DNA of 64,000 bases. It comes from Emydura subglobosa (taxonomy: Eukaryota; Chordata; Testudines; Chelidae). The DNA is taken from contig ML680037.1 of the NCBI GenBank assembly GCA_007922225.1, forward strand, positions 5,851,947 through 5,915,946, written 5' to 3'. How positions within the stretch are numbered: the stretch's first letter is position 1; each line of letters starts with the position of its first letter. Position numbers and translations under genes: made by a program. A model generated the notes under the pieces. That model was not told the origin of the DNA. It was given only the letters and a program-made list of their open reading frames with translations, and ran no database searches. Positions 10,787-23,445 of the stretch are shown here, in pieces.

Positions 10787-11672
10787 AAATGAGAGCCAAC
10801 TTTGATCCTCAGTGTTTTCTGTTTCAAATACAGTAATTAGGATAGTTCAGAATTATACAGAATCTAGTAATACTTTATACATTGCAACATTATGCAATAG
10901 GCATTGAGATAATCTATTATATGAGCTATGCTTCTCATAAAATGAGAGGCATGTCACAAACATGGCTTCTACTTGTCGTAAATCTCCTAAAATGAGCCAT
11001 TGCAACATTAACTTGCAATTCGACACCCTCCCATTGTAGCACATTTTGTTTACTGAATTATGTTATAATTATAAAATTATTACTGATATTTAGCTGAAAT
11101 TTTCCTTGCTGCAGCTTGAATCTATTCTTCCTCTTTGATCCTATCTCCTTAAATTCAGTGTTTGTGATATTTTTCTACTTTTGTATCATCTGGAAATATT
11201 GTTATTGGACTTCTAAATAACTAGCAAAATAGCGAGAGTTAATTTTTAACAGACATTGGCACACCATCACCCGTTACCTTCTCTCACCATGACGGTGCAG
11301 CATTAAGAAACATTCTGAGCCAATTTCCCCTTCCACACAGGCTCTATTCTATCTCTGGTTTCAAAATACTCTCTGTATGCTTTGTTCAGGCAGAGGATGA
11401 CAAGGATCCCACTCCAGTTTTTCAGGGACCTAAAAATTCATCCTCTCCTCATAAGGCCCTCATTTCACCCTCTCCAGGTCAATCTGTATTCATTTTCTGC
11501 TCCCCGAACACCACAGGAACAGGTACTGTAGTGTTCAGGAATTGGGTAGTAGCCCTTTAAGTGGTTTCTGAGCCCTCAAACAGCTCTCACTCTCTTCTTT
11601 GTTTCGGAAGCCACCAGAACCTTGCCAGAGCAGCAGTCTGTCTGTGCAGCTAGGCGTGGCATGTTATGTTTA
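10787..11672. other. No gene; possible old CR1/L3 scrap
   Basis: About 11085-11220 contains phrases typical of the old CR1/L3 3' region (a Leu/Phe-rich antisense reading, TTTCTACTTTTGTATCATCTGG), weak and unaligned. The rest is unassigned. Confidence 0.35.
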
Positions 11673-11960
11673 AAGGTATGTCTGCATTGCCAGCGCTGCA
11701 TGGATCAATGCAGCGGGTTCGACAGAGAGGGCAGTGGAGACCCACTCGATTGATCCCTGAAGTGCTCTCTGGCCGATGCAATAAATCCGTTCTCCCCCGA
11801 AAAGAGTAAGGCTGCATCCACTGGAGGGCATCTCCCATCGATGCACCGCAGTGGAGATGCTGCGGTAAGGGAACGTAAGTCAGTCGACAGAAGATACGCA
11901 AGTAACAGTACGTAGCTTGAGCATCTCCCATTGACAGCCGCCTGCAGAGTAGACCAAGCC
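11673..11960. mobile_element. MITE, GTATGTCTGCATTG ends
   Basis: Left end AGGTATGTCTGCATTGCC, right end GCAGAGTAGACCAAGCC. The interior shares order and wording with the element at 52975-53246 (GGAGGGCATCT followed by GAACGTAAGT, then GTAGCTTG and TCGAC/CCGCC near the right end), so these are two copies of one family in the same orientation. The CG-containing interior (TCGACAG, GATCGAT-type words) is distinct from the AT-rich surroundings. Confidence 0.75.
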
Positions 11961-14000
11961 AGAGTTATCTGGAGCTCACTGTGCCTGGGTGGTTCCTCCA
12001 TGTTATAGATATGGTATAAAGGGCAAAAGACACAGCAAGTATCTGTGGAGATTCGCCTTTAATGCAGTTTGGCATTATACACATGCGAATAAAATCTGGA
12101 GTGGCGGTGAGAGGGACGGCCCCTTGAAGTCAAAAATACAGCCACATCTGCGAGAACTACAGTGGCAGCTAAGGTTGTCATATGACCTTTACTGTCTGTG
12201 CATTGATTGTGCTATTATTGCTGCAGCTGAGTGATATATCACAAACATCATTGAGTCATCACTTTTTGTTCTCATGCTCATCCTCATAACTACTTTTATC
12301 ACTATTTACAAGACGGAGATGACATATGATCCCAAGGCAACTGTGCCCATTCTAATAATGCCAGTTCAGGTCAGGTTGGCACAGGCCTTTTCAACCTCAG
12401 CTATTCCAACTCTTCCTTTTCTATTGCTGTTTAAGGCCTCAATCCATCTGAGCGCTTAGATATGGCCTTTACTTTAAGCACAAGTATGACATGCGACTAC
12501 TTTTGTGCTTAAAGCTAGGCATGTGCTTAAGTATCTAATTCACTTGAGATATAGTATTAAAACTATCCATTTTTCATTGTTTTGTGAAAAAACAGGCTGT
12601 TACTACTTTCTTTAAAAAACAAATCCAGTGTCAGACTGAACATTGTCAGTAATTAGATCCAGAATATTTCATGCCTATATTTATATACATGTATCAGTCT
12701 CTTTCTATATATACATATATAGATAGTTATAAATGTGTACAAACACGGGGGTGACTATTTAAAACAGTCATCAAAAGTTACTTACCCAGTTCTATCTGGG
12801 ACAGTGGAATTATTTTCTATTCTAAGTAGACACATAATGGAACTGATTCTGCAGCTTGCATATTGAGCAGTACTTATATGACTAGATCTGTTCAATTCAA
12901 TAGGGCTACTTTATGTGAGTAAATGTGGCTCAGTGTGAGTAAAGGTCCCAGCCCTGTGCGTATATTCATGCCTACGTACATAACTACATGGAGAGGTCCT
13001 GATGCAAAAATGAATTTGCTGTTGAAAATAATGCAACCTTTTTTCATCTTCATTAGAATGGATTAGTATGGGGGTTATATAAATTGTCTTCTATCAGTAC
13101 AATAATGGCAGGTTAATACAGTAGCAATTGTCTTTGGACTATTATTTTTTATGTAATTACCAGGCTCTTGTCTGTTTCTTATTATGAGAAACCAATATTA
13201 TTGCTGCAGACCAAGAAAATAAAACGTTCCCTAAATAGAAAGGCTTTCGAACTGTAGGGCCAATATCCCTATCAGGGTGAGTGATATATTTACCAGAAAG
13301 AGCGACAGCTAATCCTCCAGCACTCAGGAGTAGTGAATAGGCCAGATACATACTCCTGTCAATGGTACTTGTATGAACATATATTAGCTGGCAAGCCCCC
13401 CACATAATCAAGCAGTAATGAAATAAATGGCTTTTTTGATAGATGAGCCAACAAAAGATCATTCCCTATTCACATTAATGGATACCTCACAGAATTTAAG
13501 TGATGTTTTAAAGGGTGGCTTAAATAATTTCAGAAGTAAAGATCTATGCATACTCTGTCAGCTTTCCAGGCTCAGAGGTTTTTTTCCTGAGCATTGTCAG
13601 CACTTCTGTCTTGGCAAACAGAGAAGGGACTGAAACAAGAGAATTGCATGGAAGAGATTGCTTTGGCAGAGGACTGTGCAGTAGTGCCTTATTAATCCAG
13701 CTCACACAAAGTGTTACTGGATTGTATTCTATTTTTAAAAAAATATTAGCACAGTGAAGGAACATCTAGAGCCAAGTTCCAAAGGCTGCTGAGCTCCTAT
13801 TTAAATTACTACTTAGGATCTGCTCCCCCCAGCTCTCCCCCAAGTCCTCCAAAAGAAAAAGAAAGTAGAAAAGATATAGCCATAATTTTGTTTTACTAGC
13901 ATTATAAAAATAAGTAATATACACTACAAAGCCAATGTGCAGAATAGTCAAGTGAGACTGATGTCCTTACACATAAATTGTGATTTATCCTATAGTACAC
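11961..14000. other. No gene; one small palindrome inside
   Basis: Unassigned apart from a palindrome at 12436-12535 (listed), a TA-rich stretch near 12690-12730 and phrases of a GTGAGTAA-type palindromic repeat near 12850-12960. Confidence 0.5.
12436..12535. repeat. Palindromic short repeat (TTTAAGCAC core)
   Basis: ACTTTAAGCACAAGTATG at 12471 is mirrored by CTACTTTTGTGCTTAAAGC, giving an imperfect hairpin with a short loop. The same wording (CATATGCTTAAAGTTAAGC) recurs at 34986-35051, so these are members of one dispersed palindromic family, probably a very short MITE. Confidence 0.6.
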
Positions 14001-14069
14001 TAGGGCCTGACCATTTAAGTCAATGGAAACTTTGCTGTCTTCTCCAATGGGTGCAGGATCAGACCCCTA
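14001..14069. repeat. Palindromic TCAATGG-core micro-MITE
   Basis: Left end TAGGGCCTGACCATTTAAGT, right end with GGATCAGACCCCTA; the arms are inverted copies and the middle carries GTCAATGG / CCAATGGG. Member of the dispersed family also seen at 18001, 28440, 53286, 57651 and 61443. Confidence 0.6.
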
Positions 14070-14849
14070 TGCAGTAACTGCAGTTCCCACAGAGGTAAAG
14101 TCTGGGCAACTAGTTGCCTTAGGATCCTTGATAATCCTAGCTAAACATCCTACTGAAGGATTACATTCCCTAGGAGAAATTTTACCCGTGGGTACATGTA
14201 TGAAGATTTCATTGATTTCATTTAAACTTTTGAGTCTATCGAAGGACACAATATCGCTCTTAGAATACAGTCACAATCCCTTGCAGCATTTACCAAAAAA
14301 ATAAAATAAAATTCATAGACTTTTTTTAACTTCAATGCATATGAACAAAGATTTCCTGGTTGGTGATTGAGCTTGCTGGTATTTGCCAAATGACAAAGTT
14401 GTCTCTTTAATGGATCTGTCAGTAGAAGCTTTGTTGGCTTATCATTTAGTTAAAGCAAGTTATTATTCAAAGAATGTCAAGGTTAATGTAAGCCTTGTGG
14501 AACTGGTCTTCAAATCCTTAGGAATTTATTCAGTAAATACGATACCGGGTAATACTGAAATTCTTTTATTTAAAGAAACCTTCAAATAAAACTACTACGT
14601 CACTAATTTCAGGTATTTATTATAAATTAAAAGATTCTTAACATGATATATATGTCTGATATAATGCTTTGATTGGCAGAAAGTAGGGGAAAAGAAATGT
14701 CAACTGTCATCTTATTCAGTTTTATCCTCTAAATTCCCCAGGCTCAAAGTATGATGGACACACAATTTTTCTTTTGCAGAAGGCCTATTAAAGCTATTTT
14801 ATTAAACACTTTTAGAACATTTAGGAATTACTGCTCTTAATAGATAATA

Positions 14850-15110
14850 CAGGGTATGTCTTCACTGACGGTGGCAAATTCGCTGCCGTCAGATCGATCT
14901 AGCCAGATCGATTGAGCGGTCAGTGAAACCAGCTCAATCGATCCGGAAGTTGACTTGTTAAAACCACCCCCTCAAGTGGTGCAGCGCAGTGAAGACACTG
15001 AGCACAAAGGAAGTTAAGAAGTTGACAGGAGTTACGCAAGCTACTCTGCGTAGCATGCATAACTCCCATCGACTGCCGCCAAATTGTAAGATAAGTGTAG
15101 TCCAGGCCTA
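14850..15110. mobile_element. MITE, GTATGTCTTCACTG ends, ATCGAT-rich
   Basis: Left end AGGGTATGTCTTCACTGACG, right end GTGTAGTCCAGGCCT. The left half repeats GATCGAT/CAATCGATC words and the right half carries CTACTCTGCGTAGC and CCCATCGACTGCCGCC. The element at 49592-49880 is the same family in reverse orientation: reverse-complementing one aligns CTACGCAGAGTAG, GTCGATGGGAGTTA and GATCGATTGAGC with the other. No reliable target duplication seen. Confidence 0.8.
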
Positions 15111-17876
15111 AGTCTTTTCAATTATTTCCAGCAAGTGTATTCTATAGCCTTAGGAAAGATGCTATTTCTCCAGCTATATATGCAGAATACACAGCAGGTT
15201 CCTGGGGGAAAAAATTTGCTCAGGAAACAAGCAACAGTCCTAATTACCTAAAGAATTGTCACCAGGCCTTCTTTCAAAACAAGACATGAATCACATAACT
15301 ATATTTCTGCTCAGTGTTTATTATTTGTTGCATTTAGCTTTGGGAAAGGTTAAAAAGTAGAGCTGGACCAACAATTCCAAATAGATTGTGACTGATTATA
15401 TGCCTGTGTAAGGGAGTATGGCCAAGATCCTCAGTGGAAGTTAAGAGCCTAAATAGCTTTAAGGAGCTGACACTGCCCACAACAGGTAGGCAGGGAACAG
15501 GCCAGGAGTGGTAGGAAAGGGATGGAGCCTTGATTCTCCCCCACTACTTGCTGGCCCGTGAAGCTGATCCAGTGTGGAGGTGCGTACTGTGATATGCTGC
15601 TGGCACAGACCAAGAACCAATTACTATTCCCCAGAAGCAAGGAGGAAGAAGACGAGGAACTGAGCTGCCTGAATGAAGGGCCTACTGTATGAGGCCCTTA
15701 GTTAAATTGTGCCAGGGAAGGCCGGCCCTAGACCAAATGGTGCCCCAGGCAAGAAGCGACTTCAGTGCTGCTCCCCACTTTGAATTTAACCTTTTGAATA
15801 CCTTATTTTTCATTGCATTTGTAGCCCATTCCATGACTTTGATGCACGATTTGCATTCAGGATTTATCCCTGTCATATAAGATGATAAATTTCCATGCTA
15901 AGACCTCTAAATCTGTATTTATTCAAGTCCTCTATAAGCAAATTTTTTTAAAAAAGGGTTTTCTCTAAGCTTATAGAAACTTTTTTAATTTTAAGAATAA
16001 CTGAAACGTACTAACATCAAGAAAGTGAACTGTGCATCAACATTGGGTGGACCAGAATTAAATAGTGTTAGAGCAGGTGACAGCCTTAGAATGTTAGCCC
16101 TAGTCCTTTCGTTCAAAAGGTCACTTTTCTCGCCTTTGACCTCGTGAACTGAAGCACAGTGTCAGAGAGTTCCAAAGACTGGCCAATGGCATTTTAGAAG
16201 GTAATTGAAATATGAATCCACATACGGAACACTTGAAATGTTTTACTTCAAACATTCTATTTTCCCTTTTGTCACTAACAATAAAAACAGAACCCTGAGC
16301 CCGGTGCCCCCAAGCCCGGCACCTCAGGTGGTTGCCTGCCCCTATATCTGGTCCTGGTGCCAGGCATATTTCCTCTCCTTGGTGCACTCATGCAGGGAAC
16401 AGGAAGAGTCTAGGTCTATATGTGGGTTGTTTTCTTCTCTTCTATAATCTTTCCTTCTTTCTTAGAGACATTTTCACTTATTTTATGCATTATTGATCTT
16501 GCTATAAATAAAGTTCCATGTCAGTTAAAATAAATATAAGTGGAAACAAAAATCAGATTGTGTACGTGTTTACAGTGTGCTATTACATTGTTAGGTAGAA
16601 TGAAAGACCTAACAGATGAAGTATATGAAGTTATTGCTCCAAATGTCATCATGATTTGCTCCCATGTTTAATGTAATTTATGAGACTGTTATCACAGCTA
16701 AGTGTACAGGGAAAAGCACAGTGAAAAAAAAGTTTGTTTTTCAGTATGGTTTTATTAGCCTCAATGACCCATGTGAGGATATCACCGTTAGAAAGCCATT
16801 TGCTTTCTATTGCAACATGAAACCAGTGCTGTGCAGCTAAAATAGTCAGCATCTTTAAGCTCTGCTGCAGGGAAATCTACAGTAGTACGACCATCTGTTT
16901 TAACTGAAAGATGCTGTTGTAGGCTGCACGGCTGACAATATGTGGAGAAAAAGAGTGTATTGTGAAGAGGAAAATGAAGCAAAATGATAAAGAGGTAATA
17001 AAACGTGATAAAATGTTTAATCTCTTTAGGATTCTGTGTCCCATTGTTTTTTCATTATGTCCTAAGAATTTTTTTTAACAGATTTTTCTGTAAATCACCA
17101 GGAGCTAAAGAATTTGTCATTCACTTATGCCACTTTTCAGTCTCTCCAAAGTGCTTCAGTGCTTGCTTAGCTGTGCCACTCACACCGACACCAGAAACAA
17201 AACACAAATCTGTTGTTCTCCTTTAGTAGTTCAGAGGATGTTTTGGCGTCAGAATCAAAGAGGAAAATAAAACCCTCTTTGCTCATTTTATAGTTTCTTC
17301 CAAATAATTTAATCCTCCCAGCATTACACCCTACTCATTCACTCTGATCTATTCATTTGATTTTCTTATTTTTATTGCTTGTGGATTTAGTGCTTATGAA
17401 ATGTGCTGGCTTCACATTCCTGGAGAATGAAATCCATCTTTAGGGTTTTGTACCAGTGCACATCATAACTGTATTCTCTTTTTATCCATGCCAGACACAG
17501 CCTGGGCAGTGACAGATTTCCCCTATAAATACCTCAAGCCTGTTCTGGAGAAGCGGTCCGTTTCACTACCATCTTGTGTCTTTTGGCAATATTTACAGCT
17601 GGGAGGACAACCACCACCATCCAGAGTGAGCAGCATTTTACACCCACTTGTTGGCACAGGTGTGAATGACAATGCAAAGGGCAAAGTCATGGAGAGTTAG
17701 GCACACCATCTTTCAGCGTGGGGAGGGGGCCAGTCACCATGGCCCATTCCATGCCTAGGTTCTTCTGAAACTTCTGATGAGCATGTTAATTTGTGCCAGT
17801 TGTGGAATTGGTTCCATGATACGGACTGTTCCTGTCTCCTGGGAACTGGAGAGAGCACCAAATCACTATTTATAAT
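15111..17876. other. No gene recognised
   Basis: Two GC-richer patches at about 15710-15780 and 16295-16370 (GCCGGCCCTAGACC; GAGCCCGGTGCCCCCAAGC) look like fragments of a turtle repeat with GGGCCGGC-type ends, but I cannot join them into one element. The rest is unassigned. Confidence 0.4.
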
Positions 17877-17964
17877 TGGCCAGATTTTCAAAAGAGCTCA
17901 GCACTGAGTAGTTCCTGTTGTTTCCAGCAGCTGCTAGTGCTGAGCTCTTTTGAAAGTGTGACCA
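17877..17964. repeat. 88-bp inverted repeat, CAAAAGAGCTCAGCAC arms
   Basis: The 28-nt left arm (17877-17904) pairs with the right arm (17937-17964) at 25 of 28 positions, including a 19-nt perfect core TTTCAAAAGAGCTCAGCAC (read on each arm), around a 32-nt loop. This is most simply a micro-MITE; no coding content. Confidence 0.75.
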
Positions 17965-18000
17965 TATGAGGCAGACAGACAGCTTAAACAGCCCAATGAT

Positions 18001-18081
18001 GGGCCTGATTTCTCCTTTCATTCACACTAGAGTAAATCTATTGACATCAGTATAAAATTGGTGTGAGGATAGAATCAGGAT
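18001..18081. repeat. Palindromic GGGCCTGATT micro-MITE
   Basis: Begins GGGCCTGATTTCTCCTTTCA and ends GGATAGAATCAGGATC, with inverted ACACTAG-AGTAAAT / TAAAATTGGTGT segments around CTATTGACATCAG. A decayed relative lies at about 38105-38208. Confidence 0.55.
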
Positions 18082-19664
18082 CAAGTGTTCACTACTGATA
18101 TATTTTAAGGTAAACGTGTTATTTTTCATTAGATTCACGATGTATTTACAATGACACCCAAAAGATTAACTGTCAAATCAGTCCACTTAATTTAGCTGCA
18201 ACATTTTTACAAGCCCTGGACATACATTCTATGACATTTTTTCCCAGCATCTTACCAACAAGACTAGCAGTTTCTAATCTGTGAAGCAATTTTCAAATTA
18301 CTGCCTTTGAGTTTTCTGTCTTGAGAAAAAATACCCTACTTCAACTATCTGATTTTTAAACCCAAAAGATTTTGTACAGAATTACCTTACACAAACGCTC
18401 TATTAATTGCAAGTCTTTTGATGTGGTGCTATCTCTCTGAGAGATGAGCCTTCTCAGAGTGCTTTAAAAATGCAAAAACCAACTATCCATTTTTAAGTAG
18501 TGAAAGAGATTTCGCACATAGCACCTAATAGGGCTAGGTTTTCCACCAACGTTTGATAATCAAAGATTGGTTCAAAGTCTTCATTATTCTGATCACAGGA
18601 AGCACGATCTCTGCAATCAGATATTCTTGAATTGGTATCTTCTTTTCGCAGGAAAAAAACTGGGTCATCTAAACTGACCTCATACTTGCAATTTGTATCC
18701 CTCAATGAATATGAATAACACACATACACAGAGTATATACAAGACAGATAGATTAAATAGGAATGTCATGACAGGCAGAAGAATACCAGGGTTATCTTCA
18801 GAGCTGAGTGAGTGCAAGGCAATAAATCACAAAAGGTGGATCCTCATATAGGTTATCAACCCCCTTTTTTCCACTCAGCTGTGAGGACAAAGCTAGTATT
18901 TGGCTTCCAAATAGACTAGAGCAACGCAGTAGAATCCTGTTATCTGGGACATGTTGGTGGCTGGCTTTTCATCCCTATTAAGAGGAATTCTTGACTAGCA
19001 GAAGACACCAGACCAGTACTGAGCCCATATTGTTACTACATATGCTCAAGTTGAGAGGAGGTAATATCTGCACTAGGATACAGAATATGCCTGCTGACTG
19101 CCCTGTGCCAACAACAGCAGAGACAGCTGTGAAACGCCTGGCATGATAGCCCAACATGTGGTGTGGAAAGATTAAACCTAAGGACAGATCAGAAATGGGC
19201 AGTGGAAAAGCAAGTCATCCACTCTCTGAATGTATCATTTCTAAGAGGGGATGGAAAGCGCTTGGGAGAGAAGCCACAGAACCAGTCTGAAACTAGACAC
19301 AAAAATGACCTGAGCACCACTCTATCTCCTGGCAGTGTCACCATTAAAAATAATCACCATTAGCAGGAGGAAGCAATCATTGCTGTTACAAATACTTAGA
19401 CAGAAACTTAATTCTCATGAGCCTACCACCACAGAATCTTAGCATAAATGGGTAACACTCTCAAAAATGCCTCAGGGCTAAATTTTTAAAGAGATTTAGT
19501 CAAAAATGGCAATGGATCAGAAGTACAAAGGTCAACAGGAATTATGCACAAAGGCACTTTTGAAAGTCCCAGTAGGTGCCTATCTGCACCTACAGCTTTC
19601 AGGCACTTTTGAAAATGTTACCCAATATCTTAAATTGGTTCACATTAAGTGAATTCTTCAATCA
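18082..19664. other. No gene; possible retroelement scrap
   Basis: No supported gene. A 20-mer at 19126-19145 (GCTGTGAAACGCCTGGCATG) matches 36668-36687 at 18 of 20 positions, hinting that about 18.9-19.2 kb and 36.5-36.8 kb hold parts of the same unknown repeat. Confidence 0.35.
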
Positions 19665-19995
19665 AGCACATCCCAATTAATCTGAGAAGTTAGAAATGGA
19701 AAATACTATTAGGCCATCCTATCCATGTCATCTGAAAAAGCAGCAGCATTTCTGACAGGACTTTTACAAATATTTTATTTGTATATGTCCCAATGGATGA
19801 GGCTTCCTCTATTTTCCTGAGGAGTTTTTTCCATACCCACTAGATCTATCAGGAGGTATCGCTGTTTTTTGGCATCAATCTTCCTATTCTTAATTTAATT
19901 CCATTAATCTCTTTAATGCAACCTTGTATCACTATAATAAATTCCTCTTCCTGTCTGATATTTACATTTGAAAATTGCTATCATATTTCCCTCCC
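19665..19995 (-). mobile_element. Old CR1/L3-like LINE 3' fragment
   Basis: The wording (GAGGAGTTTTTTCCATACCC, CTAGATCTATCAGG, then a long T-rich tract with CCTCTTCCTG) is that of heavily decayed CR1/L3 copies in amniote genomes, minus strand. No open frame remains. Fragment at 20690-20925 is likely the continuation of the same copy, separated by the RTE-type fragment between them. Confidence 0.5.
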
Positions 19996-20085
19996 ACAGT
20001 GAGTTATAGCAAATGTATACCTATTTATGCGAGAGCAGGAGATCTATTAAAATGTAAGATAGAAAACGAGATGCCTTTGAAAATA

Positions 20086-20400
20086 AGTGCCAACAAAAGA
20101 TTCTAGGCATTGGATGGACTGTCACCAATGAAGAGATTTGAGAAATTACCAACCAGCAGCTCGTCTCCACTAGAATTTGAAGGAAGCATTGGACAGATTT
20201 GGAGAATGTGCTATGGATGCCAAGAGACAGACTTGCACATGAAACTGTCAAGTGGAAACCAACTGGTGTGAGGAAATGAGAGCGCCCAAGAGAAATCTTA
20301 AAGAGAATCTTTATCAGCACGGGCAGAACAGTCGATCTCAACACCACAGAACAGATGGAAGCAGCATCTAATGACGAAGATTCCAGCTTCCACCCTTTGC
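20086..20400 (+). mobile_element. LINE 3' fragment (post-RT region), plus strand
   Basis: Plus-strand translation with stops gives the conserved region after RT: ILGIGWTVTNEEI, TNQQLVSTRI, then ENVLWMPRDRLAHETVKWKP and a GVRK/RPRE block, corresponding to the W-x-GHxLRxP, R-L-x-(K/H)xxhxWxPxG-x-RKRGRP and TW-RR elements of RTE-like or related LINEs. Only this end is present. It lies between two pieces of an older CR1/L3-like copy and so probably inserted into it. Several stops show it is dead. Confidence 0.65.
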
Positions 20401-20689
20401 ACCAACACTGGGGACAGAAGGGTGTAATAATAAATAATAGTACCTATTTAGCTCTTTTTATTTTTCCTGCTAAGACATTCCCTTCAGGACCCCTTAGCAT
20501 TAACATTACTCTTCACTGAACTCCTGCCAGTAGGGCAGTATCCTTCTGGCACTATGATACTCTGAAAACAACATTTCAGGTGCAGTTGTAGCAGAACTAT
20601 AGAAAGAAGTACCATTACCTGTCTTTTTTGTGATGAAATGACTGTATATGCTATGTAATATCATGCAAATGCTGTCTGTTATCACCTCT

Positions 20690-20925
20690 CCATCTAGCAT
20701 TGCCAATTCTCAGTTTTCCCTCCCACTGACTATGATGAGCATTAGATTTTTTTCCTCTGATACTTTATCTTGTAATTTTCCCAGATGAATTTCATTTTGT
20801 TATTTTTTGCCCAGGTTTTTAAGTCCCTTTGTGCTATTTATCTGATCTTACTGATAGTGGCAATCCTCCCAATTTTTATCACTAGTGAAAGTAGTCACTG
20901 TGCTGTTCACTCCTATACCTGCAAC
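20690..20925 (-). mobile_element. Old CR1/L3-like fragment, likely continuation
   Basis: Contains TTTCATTTTGTTATTTTTTG, CCCAGGTTTTTAAGTCCC and a later GATAGTGGCAATCC, antisense wording of the CR1/L3 RT thumb region. It is upstream (in element terms) of the piece at 19665-19995. Confidence 0.5.
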
Positions 20926-22780
20926 ACTGGTGAATATTTTATTCTAGCAATGGAGCTGCATACGCCTCCCTGTATATCAGATTCACGACTAGTTATACAT
21001 GCCAGTTAGTGGAGGGTCCACACAATGCCTCCATTGTACCTTGGTAACATTGACCCGGATCAAAGGTACTCAGGCACCTGACACCCATTGAAATCAGTGG
21101 GAATTAGAGCCCTTCAATACTTTTGAGGACATGGGACTTTGTGAAAGAAGAGGATTCAGGTGGCGTGACAATGCAGGGGGAGCTCAGGACCTCGTGCATG
21201 CAGGACTGGGGGGACGGCTGCTACAGTGACTCAGAATGCGTTAACATGAAGAGAAGCAGGGGTGGCAGGCCAAGAGCCTTCTCTGTGGGGAAGGAAGGAG
21301 CAACAACATTATTTTAGCCCTTATGCTTGGGGAGAAGTTCAGCCCTCCCCTTGGAAAATCTTTGTGAGGAAAAATAAATATGGCTTGGACGATGGAATTG
21401 TTAATTCCCCAGTTCACACATTAACCCAGAGCATTCAAAGCAAATTTTCTAATTGCTTTGTTGCCCCGTATTTTGTAATCTATGTGAAGCACCTATATGC
21501 TACCTTTATTCCTCTTTTCATGATATTATATACATTATGAAGGCTACTTCAAAATAAGCTGCGGTTGCAAAAAAATCCTTCATTAAGGGAAGGGAAGCCT
21601 TTTGGTCTTAGATGGGAGAAAGAGAGTGGACACCACATATTCTGGGATCACTTTTAAAGCATGACGACTCACTTTATTTTAACAACATGAGAAAAAAGAT
21701 TTATTTTCCTTAACATATTTTTATATCGACCTTTTATTTGCTATCGACTCTGTTTTCAGGGCAGTTTCGGTGTGTCATTTACAAGCATTGACATGAATGT
21801 CAGGCTCCCAAAATGAAAGGATGAAGATGGCAAAGGAAAAATTAACAGGGATATTTGGATGAAAGACAATGCTTAGTTATTGCCAGCACATGAACTGCCT
21901 GCCACTTTTTCTGTATTTTATTTTCACTCTCACATTTCCTTACTTCCCTGGGAATAGATGAGCAGTGCCCGCAAAATGACTGTTTTCTCCCCAGTGACTC
22001 AGTGTGTCATCTGTATGATCTATTCATTCTCCCATTCTCCTGAATTTGGGCACTTTTAGACCTTGATCCTTCACTGACATACATGGTCGTGCATCTCAAT
22101 ATGCTTTATAAAATCAGCGCCTGCTCTTCTGGTATGTCTGGAGGCAGAATTGATCCTAAAACATTTAAAATCTTCTGTTTGTTTATCCTATTATTCAGAA
22201 GTGGAATGAATTACTGCCATCAATATTGCATTGCAGATTGATCCCCTCCATTTTCAGGAAACTAGCTCAGAACCAAGAGGTCTCCTATGAACATCAGTGA
22301 GAGAATCAAAATAGTTTAGGGCTCTTACAGTGAGGAAACAGAGCAGAGATTAATAACAGCTCAATAAATAATGTGGAATACTGTTTGTGTCTGCAACAAG
22401 GAAGGACTATTTTCTCTTGCATCTAAGACACTTTCAAAAACTAGTACGAGACTCACTTTTTTACCAAGCCTTCCTCAAATCACTTTTTGATAAGCTGGTT
22501 GAGACAATTCTGCTTTAAAGCTGGCCTCTTCTTTAATGCTTTGTGTTATTCCTATTTATTATACTGTACAATAGTATATACAATTATAGACTTTCAGGCT
22601 GTTCTGAATTTTTCACCTTATGATTCTGTCATGTTACGGTCAGGTTTGGCTGCAGGTAGGTACTTCTCTGCAGTGATAGAAGTGGACTTGTAATTCCCAG
22701 GAGAAAATGCCTTTTCTTCACCACCCAAGAATACCCTTTTACATATTCATCACCGCTCCCTTCTCTACAGTGGAGTCTGA
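20926..22780. other. No gene; a decayed palindrome near 21050
   Basis: About 21055-21125 holds GATCAAAGGTACTCAGGC ... CTTCAATACTTTTGAGG, a mirror-image arrangement like the palindrome at 29204-29285. The rest is unassigned. Confidence 0.4.
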
Positions 22781-22920
22781 GGTTGTATCTGCATTTCAGG
22801 CAGATGCGTGACTACAGCATATGAAGACATACCCTAGCTAGCTTTGATGTAGATATTTTAAACAACATGCGGTGGTCACACCTTTGATTGCTACCTGGGC
22901 ATACCCTCAGACTCTGCCTT
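22781..22920. mobile_element. Decayed MITE, GCTAGCTTTGAT family
   Basis: Starts GAGGTTGTATCTGCATTTCAG and ends GGGCATACCCTCAG, with ATGAAGACATACCCTAGCTAG in the middle. The same GCTAGTTTGAT/CTAGCTTTGATGTAG and TGACTGCAGC/GTGACTACAGC words occur in 46311-46563, so they are one family; this copy lacks the central part. Confidence 0.6.
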
Positions 22921-23445
22921 GGCAACAAGCTTGCTGGGATAACAGAGGGATGGGCTCTGCCAAATGAACATCTGTTAACAAAGGAAGAATTTTAAAGAAC
23001 TCTTAGACGAATATTGTGTGCAGCAGATCCATGCCTAACATCAAAGAAAGCCATATATTCTGAACATCAGCCATGGCCTTCCATGCTATTGAGGAAGAGG
23101 TTGCCTTAGATGAACATTAAGAACAGACGGACCAGCCACAGAATAGCAATAAGGGCATATTGCTAGCCAAAGACGTAGTCGTTGAAACATAAAATTGTCC
23201 AGCAGGGAAAACTGCCCCACATCCAAATCCACAAAGGTTGTTTTAAAGGAAATTTTTTTATAACAAACCACAGGCAAGTAGAAGATTGATTGACAGGCTC
23301 ACCCACCCCCACAACAGAGCTTCTGGCTTAGATTTGGTTCACTTCCTGCTCGCCTCATGTCCATAGGTGGAGGATTTATTGTTAACAATGAGACCATAGG
23401 TTTACATCAGATCATTATTTCCTGATCAGATCCTCGGTATTTAAC
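22921..23445. other. No gene recognised
   Basis: Unassigned; a 63-codon minus-strand frame at 23086-23277 shows no recognisable similarity. Confidence 0.5.
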
